From assembly GCA_036678685.1 (NCBI GenBank), contig JAZIHH010000020.1, positions 248,001-312,000 on the forward strand: DNA of 64,000 nt, written 5' to 3'. This stretch comes from JAZIHH01 sp036678685. Its GTDB lineage: Bacteria > Bacillota > UBA4882 > UBA10575. Position numbers and translations under genes: made by a program. Below, one piece after another: positions 42,674-51,782 of the stretch. The stretch's first letter is position 1. Every line of letters starts with the position of its first letter. The notes under the pieces are model-generated. The model was not told the DNA's origin and made no database searches. It saw only the letters and a list, made by a program, of their open reading frames with translations.

Positions 42674-44644
42674 TCAGTCCCACTGGAAGTGCTTTTTGAT
42701 TTTCTCCGCTACCGCCTCCGGGGTAAAGCCAAAGTATGCGGCCAGGTCTTTGGCCGGACCGCCTTCCCCGAATCTTTCGAGCGAGATGACGAGACCGCCG
42801 GTGCCGACCAGCCGGTACCAGCCGTTGCCTACCCCGGCTTCAATGGCCACCCGGGGAATATCCTCCCCCAATATACTACGGAGATACTCCGGATCCTGAT
42901 CTAGGAAAAGTTCCCGGCAGGGAACAGAGACCACCCGCACTCTTTTCCCGCTTGCCGCCAGGAGATCGGCAGCGGCTGTGGCGAGGGAGACTTCACTGCC
43001 GGAACTGAGGATGATCAGATCCGGGTTTTCCCCTTCCGTTTCCCGGATGATATACCCGCCCCGGGCTACCTTTTCCACAGAAGAACCCGGTAAGGAAGGC
43101 AGTTTTTGCCTGCTGAGAATGAGGGCGGTGGGACCGTCCGTTCTCCGTATGGCGGCCAGCCAGGCCCCGGCGGTTTCCCGGGTGTCGGCCGGACGGATGG
43201 TCTGTAATCCGGGAATAACCCGCAGGGCTTCAAGGTGTTCTACCGGCTGGTGAGTGGGGCCGTCTTCACCGACATAGAAAGAATCATGGGTAAAAACAAA
43301 GATCACCGGCTGTTTCATGAGGGCCGCCAGCCGGATCGGGGGCCGCATGTAATCGGAGAAGACCAGGAAGGTTGAACCGAAGACCCGGAACCCCCCGTGC
43401 AGGGAGATGCCGTTTAAAATGGCGCCCATGGCATGCTCACGGACACCAAAATGAAGATTCCGGCCGGAAAAGTCACCGGCCTTCACCGAACCGGCGCCGT
43501 CAATATAGGCCTTGGTGGAAGGGGCAAGATCGGCGGAACCGCCGACCAGTTCCGGCAGACGGGCGACCAGGGCGTTAAGGATCTTGCCCCCGCTGTCCCG
43601 GGTCGCGGCGGGAGAATCGTCGAAAGCGGGGAGGGCGGTTTCCCAATTGACCGGCAGTTCTTTTTTCATCACCCGCTCCCATTCTTCTTTCAAAGCGGGA
43701 TATTCTTCAGCCCAAGCCCGGAATTTTTCTTCCCAGAGTTCTCTCGCTTTTTTCCACTCCTGTTGCTTGGCGGCAAAATGCCGGTAAACTTCATCGGGAA
43801 CATAAAATTCCACCGGCGGTAACCCCAAATTTTTCTTCAAGGCGGCGATATTTTCTTGGCCCAAGGGCGCCCCGTGGGATTTGTGGCTTCCTTCCAGGGG
43901 ACTGCCTTTGGCAATGACGGTCTTGGCGATAATTAAAGACGGCTTGTTGGTAATGGCTTTGGCTTTATTTACTGCCTGCAGGATCTGCCGGGGGTTGTGA
44001 CCGTCAATTCTTTGGATGTGCCATCCATAACCGGCATAGCGTTCGGCGACATTTTCCGTAAAGGCCAGGCCCGTCGAGCCTTCGATGGTAATTTGGTTGT
44101 CGTCATAGAAGACAATCAGTTTACCCAGTCCCAGGTGGCCGGCTAAGGAAGAGGCCTCCGCCGTCACTCCTTCCATCAGACAACCGTCCCCGGCCAGGAC
44201 GTATGTATAGTGGTTTACAATTTCGTAACCGGGACGGTTGAAGCGGGCGGCCAACATCCTTTCAGCCAAAGCCATACCCACGGCGTTGGCCAGTCCTTGT
44301 CCCAGGGGCCCAGTTGTGGTCTCAATTCCCGGGGCGAGACCGTATTCAGGATGACCGGCAGTTTTGGCGCCCAACTGCCGGAAACGTTTCAATTCCTCCA
44401 TGGAGAGGTCGTAGCCGGTCAAATGGAGCAGGATGTAAAGCAGTGCCGAGGCGTGTCCGGCGGAAAGGACGAAACGGTCCCGGTCCGGCCAGTCGGGGGC
44501 GGCCGGGTCATGTCTTAAGATTTCGGAATAAAGAACAGCCGCCAGTTCAGCCGCGCCCAAAGGCATACCGGGATGCCCGGATTGGGCTTTTTCTACCATA
44601 TCCGCGGCTAATCCCCGGACCGTTCCGGCGATGGTGTCAAGCAT
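42674..44644 (-). CDS. tkt: Transketolase
   Basis: A 656-residue thiamine-diphosphate enzyme of the pentose phosphate pathway. ADMVEKAQSGHPGMPLGAAE, TTGPLGQGLANAVGMALAE, the TPP motif GDGCLMEGVTAEA, DDNQITIEG and, in the C-terminal half, FTHDSFYVGEDGPTHQP are present. ATG 44644 after AAGGGGT is preferred; the upstream frame adds a hydrophobic leader from AT-rich DNA. Rib-5-P isomerase is encoded at 63.3 kb. Confidence 0.95.
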   Translation of the reverse strand: MLDTIAGTVRGLAADMVEKAQSGHPGMPLGAAELAAVLYSEILRHDPAAPDWPDRDRFVLSAGHASALLYILLHLTGYDLSMEELKRFRQLGAKTAGHPEYGLAPGIETTTGPLGQGLANAVGMALAERMLAARFNRPGYEIVNHYTYVLAGDGCLMEGVTAEASSLAGHLGLGKLIVFYDDNQITIEGSTGLAFTENVAERYAGYGWHIQRIDGHNPRQILQAVNKAKAITNKPSLIIAKTVIAKGSPLEGSHKSHGAPLGQENIAALKKNLGLPPVEFYVPDEVYRHFAAKQQEWKKARELWEEKFRAWAEEYPALKEEWERVMKKELPVNWETALPAFDDSPAATRDSGGKILNALVARLPELVGGSADLAPSTKAYIDGAGSVKAGDFSGRNLHFGVREHAMGAILNGISLHGGFRVFGSTFLVFSDYMRPPIRLAALMKQPVIFVFTHDSFYVGEDGPTHQPVEHLEALRVIPGLQTIRPADTRETAGAWLAAIRRTDGPTALILSRQKLPSLPGSSVEKVARGGYIIRETEGENPDLIILSSGSEVSLATAAADLLAASGKRVRVVSVPCRELFLDQDPEYLRSILGEDIPRVAIEAGVGNGWYRLVGTGGLVISLERFGEGGPAKDLAAYFGFTPEAVAEKIKKHFQWD

Positions 44645-44891
44645 AATGATACCCCTTTCACAGAAGTTTATTAATAATTTCGGCAAAATCCGAAAAAAAC
44701 CTACTATAATGTAAAGTTTTTTCAAAATGGAAACAAGAAAAGACAACCGCCAATCTCTTTTAAGTATATCCCTTTTTAATCTTTAATCAGCATTTACACC
44801 ATTACAAAAAAGGATTTGTTTTTGTTACGGCCATAACAAGTTGCCGTTGGAGAAGAAACAAACGAAGGAAAAAATAAAAATAAATAACCAA

Positions 44892-44920
44892 TTGACAAAA
44901 AACAAAGAAAAACGTAAAAT
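44892..44920 (+). promoter_or_regulatory. Promoter of the deoR-gal operon
   Basis: TTGACA (44892-44897), 17-base A-rich spacer, TAAAAT (44915-44920), 18 bases before the DeoR ATG. A near-consensus sigma-A promoter. The remaining part of the 44645-44937 gap is AT-rich, with a likely divergent tkt promoter not clearly resolved. Confidence 0.75.
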
Positions 44921-44937
44921 GGAAGTGGTGAAGTAAA

Positions 44938-45699
44938 ATGTTTCCTGAAGAACGACAGGAGTTCATTATTAAACTCTTAAAGCGGCAGGGCCGGTGCCGG
45001 GTGACAGAATTAGCCCGGGAACTGGGCGTCTCTGAGGTCACCATCCGGCAGGATTTGGCGGCGCTGGAGTCCCGGGGGTTACTCTGCCGCACCCACGGGG
45101 GAGCGATTTTGAATTCCCCGACCGGTTTTGAACGCCCGTTTCAAAAAGAAGAAACCTCTTTTTCCGGGGAGAAGGAGAGGATAGGGCGGGCGGCAGCGGA
45201 GATGGTAGCCAGCGGCCAGACGGTTATTTTGGATGTGGGAACGACCGTTACCGCCGCCGCCCGGCACCTGAGCAAGAAGGAAAATTTGCTGGTCATCACC
45301 AATGCTTTGAACATTGCCCTTCTTCTGGAGGATAATCCCGGTATTACCGTAATTGTTACCGGCGGCACGCTGCGGGCGAAACAACATTCGCTGGTCAATC
45401 CCTACGGGGAATTTATTTTGAGCAAAATCCACGCCGACGTGGTGTTGTTGGGCGCCGGCGGGATTGAGGCGGAGACCGGCGTAACCAATGTGAACATTGC
45501 CGAAGCAGAGATGAAAACCTTGTTGCTTAAAGCCGCCCGCCGGCGGATTTTACTGTGCGATTCCAGAAAAGTCGGCAAGATAGCCCTGGCCAAGGTGGCG
45601 GATTTGGAGGAGATAGATTTGCTCATCACCGATCAAAAAGCAGACCCGGAGGAGATCACCCGCCTGCGGGAAAAAGGACTGGCGGTAAAATTGGTGTAA
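44938..45699 (+). CDS. DeoR/GlpR family transcription regulator
   Basis: A 253-residue repressor. The N-terminal winged helix (RQEFIIKLLKRQGRCRVTEL, then LGVSEVTIRQDLAALES) is followed by the sugar-phosphate sensing ISOCOT fold: ILDVGTTVTAAARHL, VITNALNIA, VVLLGAGGIEAETGVTN and LLCDSRKVGK. By position it probably regulates galT and galK, sensing a sugar phosphate. Confidence 0.92.
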   Translation: MFPEERQEFIIKLLKRQGRCRVTELARELGVSEVTIRQDLAALESRGLLCRTHGGAILNSPTGFERPFQKEETSFSGEKERIGRAAAEMVASGQTVILDVGTTVTAAARHLSKKENLLVITNALNIALLLEDNPGITVIVTGGTLRAKQHSLVNPYGEFILSKIHADVVLLGAGGIEAETGVTNVNIAEAEMKTLLLKAARRRILLCDSRKVGKIALAKVADLEEIDLLITDQKADPEEITRLREKGLAVKLV

Positions 45700-45713
45700 A
45701 AGGAGTCAAAACC

Positions 45714-45869
45714 ATGAGTAAAGAAAAGGAGCGAAAAATAGAGGAAAAAGGGGAATTTATGAAGAAAGAAACCGTGCGCCTGGCGGACGGCAGATACTTG
45801 ATTTTCTATGACTTCATCCCGCTGCCCGGGGGAAAAAGGCAATCTCCGGAGGAAGGGGGGGACGGCTGA
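45714..45869 (+). CDS. Small protein of unknown function between deoR and galT
   Basis: A 51-residue ORF: a highly charged start (SKEKERKIEEKGEF), then KKETVRLADGRYLIFYDFIP and a polar tail. AAAGGAG lies nine bases before its ATG and it ends directly at the galT ATG, so it is probably translated and coupled to galT. I recognise no family. An internal ATG (45759) would give a 36-residue protein starting at KKETVR. Confidence 0.6.
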   Translation: MSKEKERKIEEKGEFMKKETVRLADGRYLIFYDFIPLPGGKRQSPEEGGDG

Positions 45870-46871
45870 ATGTCGGAATTGCGCTGGCATCCCTTTTTGG
45901 AAGAATGGGTGATTACCGCCACCCATCGCCAGGAACGTACTTTCCTGCCCCCTCCTGACTTTTGTCCCTTTTGTCCCACCAGACCGGGGGGATTCCCCAC
46001 GGAGGTGCCCCGGGATGATTACAACATCGTAGTTTTTGAAAACAAATTTCCTTCCTTGCAGAAGGAACCGCCGCCGCCGGCGGTGGAAGGGGTCCCTTAC
46101 TCTCCGGTCCTTCCGGCGCAGGGCATTTGCGAGGTGGTATTGTACTCTCCCGAGCACCGGGGAACTTTGGCCGGGATGCCCCTCTCCCGGATCCGGAACT
46201 TGATCCGTGTCTGGCAGGACCGTTATCTTGAACTGGGGAAGAAAGATTTTATCAAGTATGTCTTTATTTTTGAAAACAAAGGGGAAGCGGTCGGGGTTAC
46301 CCTGCATCACCCCCACGGGCAAATTTATGCCTTTCCTTTTATCCCGCCCAAAATCGAGAAGGAACTCTCTTCTTCCCGGAAATATTTCCGGGAGAAAGGA
46401 GCCTGCCTCTTTTGCCAGGTGTTAGAGGGTGAAGTGGCGGACGGCCGGAGAATAATTTTGGAAGGCGAAAAGTTCCTGGCTTTTTTGCCCTTTTTCGCCC
46501 GCTATCCCTATGAAGTTTATCTGGCGCCCAAAAGGCACTTGGCTTCCATGGCCGAGTTTACCGCCGGGGATTGTGAAGATTTGGCCCTGGTTTTAAAGGG
46601 GCTGCTGGTGAAGTATGATTCTTTGTTCGGTTTTTCCTTTCCTTATGTGATGGTAGTCCATCAAGCGCCCACCGACGGGGAAAGTTACCCCTATTATCAT
46701 TTACACTTTGAGTTTTATCCCCCCTACCGTACCGCGGATAAATTGAAATACCTGGCCGGATGTGAAGCGGGCGCAGGGAATTTTATCAATGATACGCTGG
46801 CGGAGGAGAAGGCCGCCGAACTCCGGGGAAAAGGTCCCCGAAACCTTGACGAAGTGCGGGCGCTTGGATAA
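45870..46871 (+). CDS. galT: Galactose-1-phosphate uridylyltransferase
   Basis: A 333-residue HIT-superfamily enzyme exchanging UMP between UDP-glucose and galactose-1-phosphate. FCPFCPTRPGG carries zinc cysteines, the nucleophile histidine is in LHHPHGQIYAF, and the second half has FARYPYEVYLAPKRH and SYPYYHLHFEFYPP. Located directly before galK; the epimerase galE is not in the window. Confidence 0.93.
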   Translation: MSELRWHPFLEEWVITATHRQERTFLPPPDFCPFCPTRPGGFPTEVPRDDYNIVVFENKFPSLQKEPPPPAVEGVPYSPVLPAQGICEVVLYSPEHRGTLAGMPLSRIRNLIRVWQDRYLELGKKDFIKYVFIFENKGEAVGVTLHHPHGQIYAFPFIPPKIEKELSSSRKYFREKGACLFCQVLEGEVADGRRIILEGEKFLAFLPFFARYPYEVYLAPKRHLASMAEFTAGDCEDLALVLKGLLVKYDSLFGFSFPYVMVVHQAPTDGESYPYYHLHFEFYPPYRTADKLKYLAGCEAGAGNFINDTLAEEKAAELRGKGPRNLDEVRALG

Positions 46872-46968
46872 AGCATGGGCAGTGACCGGCAAAAACAAAA
46901 AACTGCAGGGTTTTTACCGGCGGAACCAGTTTTTTGCCGTCTGGAGGAAAAAGAGGAGGGATAAGGAA

Positions 46969-48135
46969 GTGAAGGAGAGCGAAAAAATAAGAGAAGTCTT
47001 TTTCGATGTTTTCGGCCGCGGCAAGGAGCCGGTGGTTACCGCCCGGGCTCCGGGACGGGTCAACCTCATCGGCGAACATACCGACTATAACGAGGGCTTC
47101 GTTTTTCCCATGGCTGTTGATTTTTGGATTTATTTTGCCGCCCGGAAGCGTGATGATAGCCGGGTCCAAATTTATTCCCGCGATTATGGGGAACAGGTGG
47201 TTTTTTCCTTGGATGAACCCATCAGCTTCGATGAACAGTACCGGTGGAGCAATTACCTGCGAGGAGTCTTCCATGTTTTAAAGGCGGAGGGGATAGATCT
47301 TTGCGGCATGGAGATCGCTTTTGGCGGCAACATCCCCCAGGGCGCGGGCCTCAGCTCCTCGGCGGCGCTGGAAGTGGGTACCGCTTTGGTTATTCAGGCA
47401 GTAGCGGGTTTTTCCCTGGAGGGGCCAACCCTGGCCCGGCTTTGTCAACGGGCGGAGAACGAATTTGTGGGAATGCGGTGCGGGATTATGGATCAATTCA
47501 TCTCCCTCATGGGAAAAAAGGGGCACGCCCTTTATCTGGACTGCCGCTCCTTAGCCTACCGGCATGTTCCGCTGGAACTTGACGACTACCGGATTTTAAT
47601 CTGTCACAGCGGGGTTAAGCACGCTTTGGTGGATTCGGAGTACAACCGGAGGCGGCGGGAATGCGAAGAGGGAGCGGCCTTTTTTGCACGGCGGTTCCCG
47701 GGGATTAAAGCCTTGCGGGATGTAACCCTGGAACAACTGGAGGAGTGCCGGAAAGAACTGGATCCGGTAATCTATCAGCGTTGCCGGCATGTGATTACCG
47801 AGAACGACCGGGTACAAAAAAGTGTGGCCGCTTTGGAACGGGGCGATTTGGCAGCTTTTGGGGTGTTGATGAACGCCTCTCACGATTCCCTCCGCGACCA
47901 TTACGAAGTGAGTTGCCCGGAGATTGATCTCCTGGTGGAACTGGCCCTGAAAGTGCCCGGAGTGCTCGGCGCCCGGATGACGGGCGGGGGCTTTGGCGGC
48001 TCCACCGTTAACTTGGTGGCCGCCGGGGCGGTGGAAGATTTTTCGCGGCGGGTGGTGGAAAATTACCGGCGGCAAACAGGGAGGGAAGGAAGGTTATTTG
48101 TCAGTACCGCCGCCGGTGGCGCCGAGGTTATGTAA
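46969..48135 (+). CDS. galK: Galactokinase
   Basis: A 388-residue GHMP kinase that phosphorylates galactose at C1. The substrate motif RAPGRVNLIGEHTDYN, the ATP loop GGNIPQGAGLSSSAALE, and GARMTGGGFGGSTVNL are all intact. The GTG at 46969 is eight bases after GAGGAGGG; the frame runs further upstream over the end of galT, which is an artefact. Third enzyme gene of the galactose (Leloir) operon. Confidence 0.94.
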   Translation: MKESEKIREVFFDVFGRGKEPVVTARAPGRVNLIGEHTDYNEGFVFPMAVDFWIYFAARKRDDSRVQIYSRDYGEQVVFSLDEPISFDEQYRWSNYLRGVFHVLKAEGIDLCGMEIAFGGNIPQGAGLSSSAALEVGTALVIQAVAGFSLEGPTLARLCQRAENEFVGMRCGIMDQFISLMGKKGHALYLDCRSLAYRHVPLELDDYRILICHSGVKHALVDSEYNRRRRECEEGAAFFARRFPGIKALRDVTLEQLEECRKELDPVIYQRCRHVITENDRVQKSVAALERGDLAAFGVLMNASHDSLRDHYEVSCPEIDLLVELALKVPGVLGARMTGGGFGGSTVNLVAAGAVEDFSRRVVENYRRQTGREGRLFVSTAAGGAEVM

Positions 48136-48249
48136 GGAACAACATCTTCCCTGTCAAGGCCTGTTGTAAAACCGGCCAATAAAGGTATGATGTATATTAG
48201 ATTGGTTTTCCTTTTATTCCCGGGTCCTGTGGGGAATTGAAGAGGGGTT

Positions 48250-48302
48250 CCCGGACCTCCCAGCCCCGTTTCATCCATAAAGGGTCCGGGCTTATTTATT
48301 TG
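48250..48302 (+). terminator. Candidate terminator after galK
   Basis: CCCGGACC (48250-48257) pairs with GGTCCGGG (48283-48290), followed by CTTATTTATTTG. The loop is long (25 nt). The 487-base gap 48136-48622 holds this hairpin, then the promoter and operators listed next, and a 150-base AT-rich leader. Confidence 0.5.
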
Positions 48303-48387
48303 TGCCGTTTTCCCAAGGTCCCGCAGGGGAAAGAGACTTATTTACCGTACGGCACGGAAGGGCAACGTTTCATTCATCGTAAATTAC

Positions 48388-48416
48388 TTGACAATTATTT
48401 TAAGCCATAGTATACT
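48388..48416 (+). promoter_or_regulatory. Promoter of the MttB/SIS/kinase operon
   Basis: TTGACA (48388-48393), 17-base spacer, TATACT (48411-48416): close to the sigma-A consensus. The leader to the first ATG is about 200 bases. Confidence 0.8.
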
Positions 48417-48419
48417 CTA

Positions 48420-48471
48420 ATTGTTAATATTATAATAACAATATGATAAAATAATGACATAATAACATAAT
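48420..48471 (+). promoter_or_regulatory. Probable GntR operator region
   Basis: Directly after the -10 lies ATTGTTA-N9-TAACAAT (48420-48442). The block ATAATAACA occurs at 48432 and again at 48459, where it extends to ATAATAACATAAT (48459-48471), preceded by ATGACA. The same 13-mer, the ATGACA and a similar ATTGTT inverted repeat occur in front of the GntR gene at 57273-57316, so this is a likely shared operator overlapping the start point. Confidence 0.65.
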
Positions 48472-48622
48472 ATAAAAGTATTTATTGGGAAAAGAACCTT
48501 GTATTGATCATGGGGACGTATATAGGACACCTGAATTTTAACTAAATATAAAAGAAAGGGGGTTTGTTTTACCAGGTTCTTTTCTAATGGCTTAAAAATA
48601 ATCACGCGAAAGGAGAACAAAA

Positions 48623-49939
48623 ATGAAAAAGATCAAAGGTATTTTCTTTTTTCTAATAGTGCTTTTATGTTTGTCCGCCATTCATGTTAATGCCCAAGCC
48701 AAAGATTTAGTCATGTGGTGGTGGGGAGGACAGGAGAGTCCCGGTCTTGAGGATTTTATCAAAGACTCGGTTAAAGAATACGAAAAAAAGACCGGAGTCA
48801 AGATTGTCGATATTTTACAGCCCACTGATAATTTGATTCCCGCCTTTAGGGCCGCCGCGGAAGGAAAGTCCAAACTTGATATTGCGACAGTATGGTACGG
48901 AGTATATCAATTGGAAGAAATTTGGGAAAACAACCTGGCCCCCCTTGATAATTTGGTGAGTAAAGAAGAGATAAACCACTGGTTGGGCAAGGGCATGTCG
49001 GAATATGACGGGAAAATATGGGGTTGCGATCTCTATGGCTACGGTAATATCATGGTTTACAATAAGAATCTTTTCCGCAAAGCCAATTTGGATCCGGAAA
49101 AGCCTCCTTTGACCTGGGAAGAATTTTTAGACGTCTGTGAAAAGTTGAAAAATGCCGGAATTGCTCCTGTATCTGTAGGGTTTAAGGATCCCGGTTTTGA
49201 AGTGGCCGTCCTGTCATGTCATTTCTGGCCGCAATATTTCACCTCAAGAGATGCGGTCAAAGAAGCAGTGATTGGGGAAAGAAGTTTTACCGATCCTGAA
49301 TTTGTTGATATGTGGTATAGACTGGATGAATTAAACAAAAAAGGTTATTTAATTGAGGGATGCATGTCTATACCATTGGAAGAATCCTATGCCGAACTGG
49401 TAAAAAACAATGCGGCTTTTGCTTTCATCAATACGCAACAGGCAATTCACTATTATAACGATTTTGGCGCAGATGCGATAGGTTTTATGAGCTTTCCATC
49501 CGTTACAGGGGAACCGGTAGATTGGATACCAGTTGCCCCGATTACCCTGTTCGTTACCAGTTGGTCGGAGAACAAAGAAATTGCCGCTGATTTCCTTAAA
49601 TATTTACATAGCGAGGAACGGATGAATGCCTTGCTAGAGATAACCAATTACTCTACTTACCAGGCTGATGACCGCTTTGATTTCTCAAAGATCGAAGACC
49701 CTCAAGTCAGATATATCTTCGAGCTAATTGAGGGAGGGTTTAAAAAGGGAAGCTGGTTTACAGATGCTTTAATGCCCTATTACATTATCGAATCGGGGTT
49801 AATTCCCGCCGGTCAAAAACTGATTTTGGGCATGATTAGTCCGGAAGAAGCAGGAAAGATGGTTGAAGAGGTGGCTCGTACCTGGAGGCAAATGAATCCA
49901 CAGGCTGTTGAAAATTACAAGAAATGGATGAGCAGATAA
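48623..49939 (+). CDS. ABC transporter sugar-type substrate-binding protein
   Basis: A 438-residue extracellular binding protein (family 1). The first 26 residues form a Sec signal peptide (KKIKGIFFFLIVLLCLSAI then HVNAQA); the single Cys there is not in a clear lipobox, so membrane anchoring is uncertain. The mature part begins LVMWWWGGQESPG, typical of the sugar-binding group. It is AT-richer than most neighbours. The ligand is unknown; a GGCGAAAGGAG site precedes the ATG. The operon has no ATPase, which must come from a shared MsmK/UgpC-like protein encoded elsewhere. Confidence 0.9.
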   Translation: MKKIKGIFFFLIVLLCLSAIHVNAQAKDLVMWWWGGQESPGLEDFIKDSVKEYEKKTGVKIVDILQPTDNLIPAFRAAAEGKSKLDIATVWYGVYQLEEIWENNLAPLDNLVSKEEINHWLGKGMSEYDGKIWGCDLYGYGNIMVYNKNLFRKANLDPEKPPLTWEEFLDVCEKLKNAGIAPVSVGFKDPGFEVAVLSCHFWPQYFTSRDAVKEAVIGERSFTDPEFVDMWYRLDELNKKGYLIEGCMSIPLEESYAELVKNNAAFAFINTQQAIHYYNDFGADAIGFMSFPSVTGEPVDWIPVAPITLFVTSWSENKEIAADFLKYLHSEERMNALLEITNYSTYQADDRFDFSKIEDPQVRYIFELIEGGFKKGSWFTDALMPYYIIESGLIPAGQKLILGMISPEEAGKMVEEVARTWRQMNPQAVENYKKWMSR

Positions 49940-49952
49940 GAACAAACGGCTC

Positions 49953-49990
49953 AAATCTATCGGTGAGATTCAGATCTCACCGATAGATTT
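49953..49990 (+). repeat. 17-bp perfect intercistronic stem-loop
   Basis: AAATCTATCGGTGAGAT (49953-49969), loop TCAG, and the exact complement (49974-49990). An A-run, not a T-run, follows on the + strand. It sits between the binding-protein gene and the first permease, where such hairpins stabilise the upstream mRNA and raise binding-protein yield relative to the permeases. Confidence 0.85.
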
Positions 49991-50021
49991 AAAAAAATAC
50001 TTAAAGCAAGGATGGTTAATT

Positions 50022-50891
50022 TTGAGAAAAAGTAAAGGAATAATCCCTTACTTATTTGTGCTTCCCTCGTTATTACTGGTAGGATTCGTCTTTTTTTATC
50101 CCATTCTGAAAATAATTCCCGACAGCTTTTTTAAATATCAAGGGGGAACCAAAACATTTGTAGGTTTACAGAATTATTATTATCTATTGTTTGAGGCGCC
50201 TACGACAAAACTTGCTTTTTTAAACAACCTCAAACTGATATTGGTAATTCCAATCTTATTGCTTTTCTCCATCATCTTCGCCTTCATTTTTTACAGCAAT
50301 ATCAAGGGAACCAAGATTTACCAAACAGTGGTGCTTTTACCCAAAGTTATTTCCATTGTTGTCGTGGGCATCCTTTTCAGTTATTTACTTAGGGACAGAG
50401 GGATCATTAATGAATTTCTGAAGAGTATCAACCTCTCCTTTCTCGCTCAAAACTGGTTGAGCAATCACAAAATTGCCATCTATTCAATCGGGTTTACCAT
50501 CATATGGAAGGAACTGGGATTTGGCATAATTCTCTTTTTATCCAGATTGACTTCTCTTGATGAGAGACTTCTCGATGCAGCAAAAGTTGACGGGGCCAAT
50601 ACCTTACAAACACTCCTTTTTGTAATCATCCCTCAACTTAAGGGTTTAATCAATTTCTATATTGTATATCATATAATGATCATTTTTTCCTGGATTTTTA
50701 GTTACGTCTTTGTTATAACCGGTGGCGGTCCGGCTGGTTATACTACCGTTCTCGAGTTGGAAATATACAAATATGCTTTCCAAAGGAATATGCCCGGGAT
50801 GGCTTCAGCATTATCCATAATCCTTTTATTGGCAATGCTGGTATTTATCTATTTAAATAACAAGCTGCAAAGAGAAGCGGAGGAGTTTTAG
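50022..50891 (+). CDS. ABC transporter permease 1 (MalF/UgpA type)
   Basis: A 289-residue inner-membrane permease with about six hydrophobic segments. The EAA-type cytoplasmic loop reads LLDAAKVDGANTLQTLLFVIIP, the site that docks to the ATPase. Start is TTG after AAGGATGG. It resembles FrlN/UgpA-type sugar permeases in order and size, and ends two bases before permease 2. Confidence 0.9.
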   Translation: MRKSKGIIPYLFVLPSLLLVGFVFFYPILKIIPDSFFKYQGGTKTFVGLQNYYYLLFEAPTTKLAFLNNLKLILVIPILLLFSIIFAFIFYSNIKGTKIYQTVVLLPKVISIVVVGILFSYLLRDRGIINEFLKSINLSFLAQNWLSNHKIAIYSIGFTIIWKELGFGIILFLSRLTSLDERLLDAAKVDGANTLQTLLFVIIPQLKGLINFYIVYHIMIIFSWIFSYVFVITGGGPAGYTTVLELEIYKYAFQRNMPGMASALSIILLLAMLVFIYLNNKLQREAEEF

Positions 50892-50893
50892 CG

Positions 50894-51712
50894 GTGAAAA
50901 CACTAAGAAAAATACTACTGCATGGTTTTTTAATTATCTCTTCCCTGGTTGCCTTATTTCCCTTTTACTATATGTTCATAACAGCTTTTAAAACCAATGC
51001 CGAATTCTATCAAAACCCCTTTGGACTACCTCATAGTCCAACCCTGGAGAACATATATAACCTTATAATTGAAAGACAATTTTACCGTTATTTTTTTAAT
51101 ACTGTAGCATTAACTTTTTTATCGACAACAATTGTCATTGTTTTATCAGTTTTTCCGGCCCTTGCCTATGCTAAGATGAACTTTAGGGGAAAAGAATTTT
51201 TATTCAATATAACAATCGCCATGACCTCAATCCCCTTGATTACGATTATTATTCCTCTTTACTCAAGTTTTGCCCGGTTAAATTTATTAAACAAGATTGA
51301 ATTTGTAAGCCTAGTCTATGCCGGTCTTATGGTGCCTTTCACCGTTTTTTGCTTAACCAGCTTCTTTAAATCAATCCCTGACGATATTTTTTCGGCGGCC
51401 AAGATCGACGGTTGCAGCGAATTTATGATTGTTTTTAAAATTGTCATGCCCCTTTCCAAACCGGCTCTTGTCACCTTGTTCATTGCCAATGGCCTTTGGG
51501 TCTGGAATGAACTTTTGCTGGCCCTTTTATTTTTACAGGAGCCAATGAAAAGAACGATAGTCGTCATGTTAAGTTCATTACAGGGGCGGTTTACAATGAA
51601 CCAGCCTTTGGTGATGGCGGGAGCCTTGTTTGTAGGGGTGCCAATGATCATAATTTATTTATTGGGCCAGAAGTACTTTGTTAAGGGTTTAACCAGTGGA
51701 GCTGTAAAGTAA
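50894..51712 (+). CDS. ABC transporter permease 2 (MalG/UgpE type)
   Basis: A 272-residue permease with six predicted membrane segments and the EAA loop FSAAKIDGCSEFMIVFKIVMP. It forms the translocation pore with permease 1. GTG start with GGAG overlapping the end of the previous gene. The C-terminus GQKYFVKGLTSGAVK is typical of CUT1 sugar permeases. Confidence 0.9.
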   Translation: MKTLRKILLHGFLIISSLVALFPFYYMFITAFKTNAEFYQNPFGLPHSPTLENIYNLIIERQFYRYFFNTVALTFLSTTIVIVLSVFPALAYAKMNFRGKEFLFNITIAMTSIPLITIIIPLYSSFARLNLLNKIEFVSLVYAGLMVPFTVFCLTSFFKSIPDDIFSAAKIDGCSEFMIVFKIVMPLSKPALVTLFIANGLWVWNELLLALLFLQEPMKRTIVVMLSSLQGRFTMNQPLVMAGALFVGVPMIIIYLLGQKYFVKGLTSGAVK

Positions 51713-51782
51713 AATTTGATGTAATGTGAAGGTTTTCTAATAAAAGGACTTGTTTAAGGATGTTGCCGAGGAAGGAGGTAAT

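Noticed and set aside
46762..46968. Extension of galK back into galT
   Set aside because: The extra 69 residues overlap galT coding sequence in another frame; a strong ribosome site supports GTG 46969.
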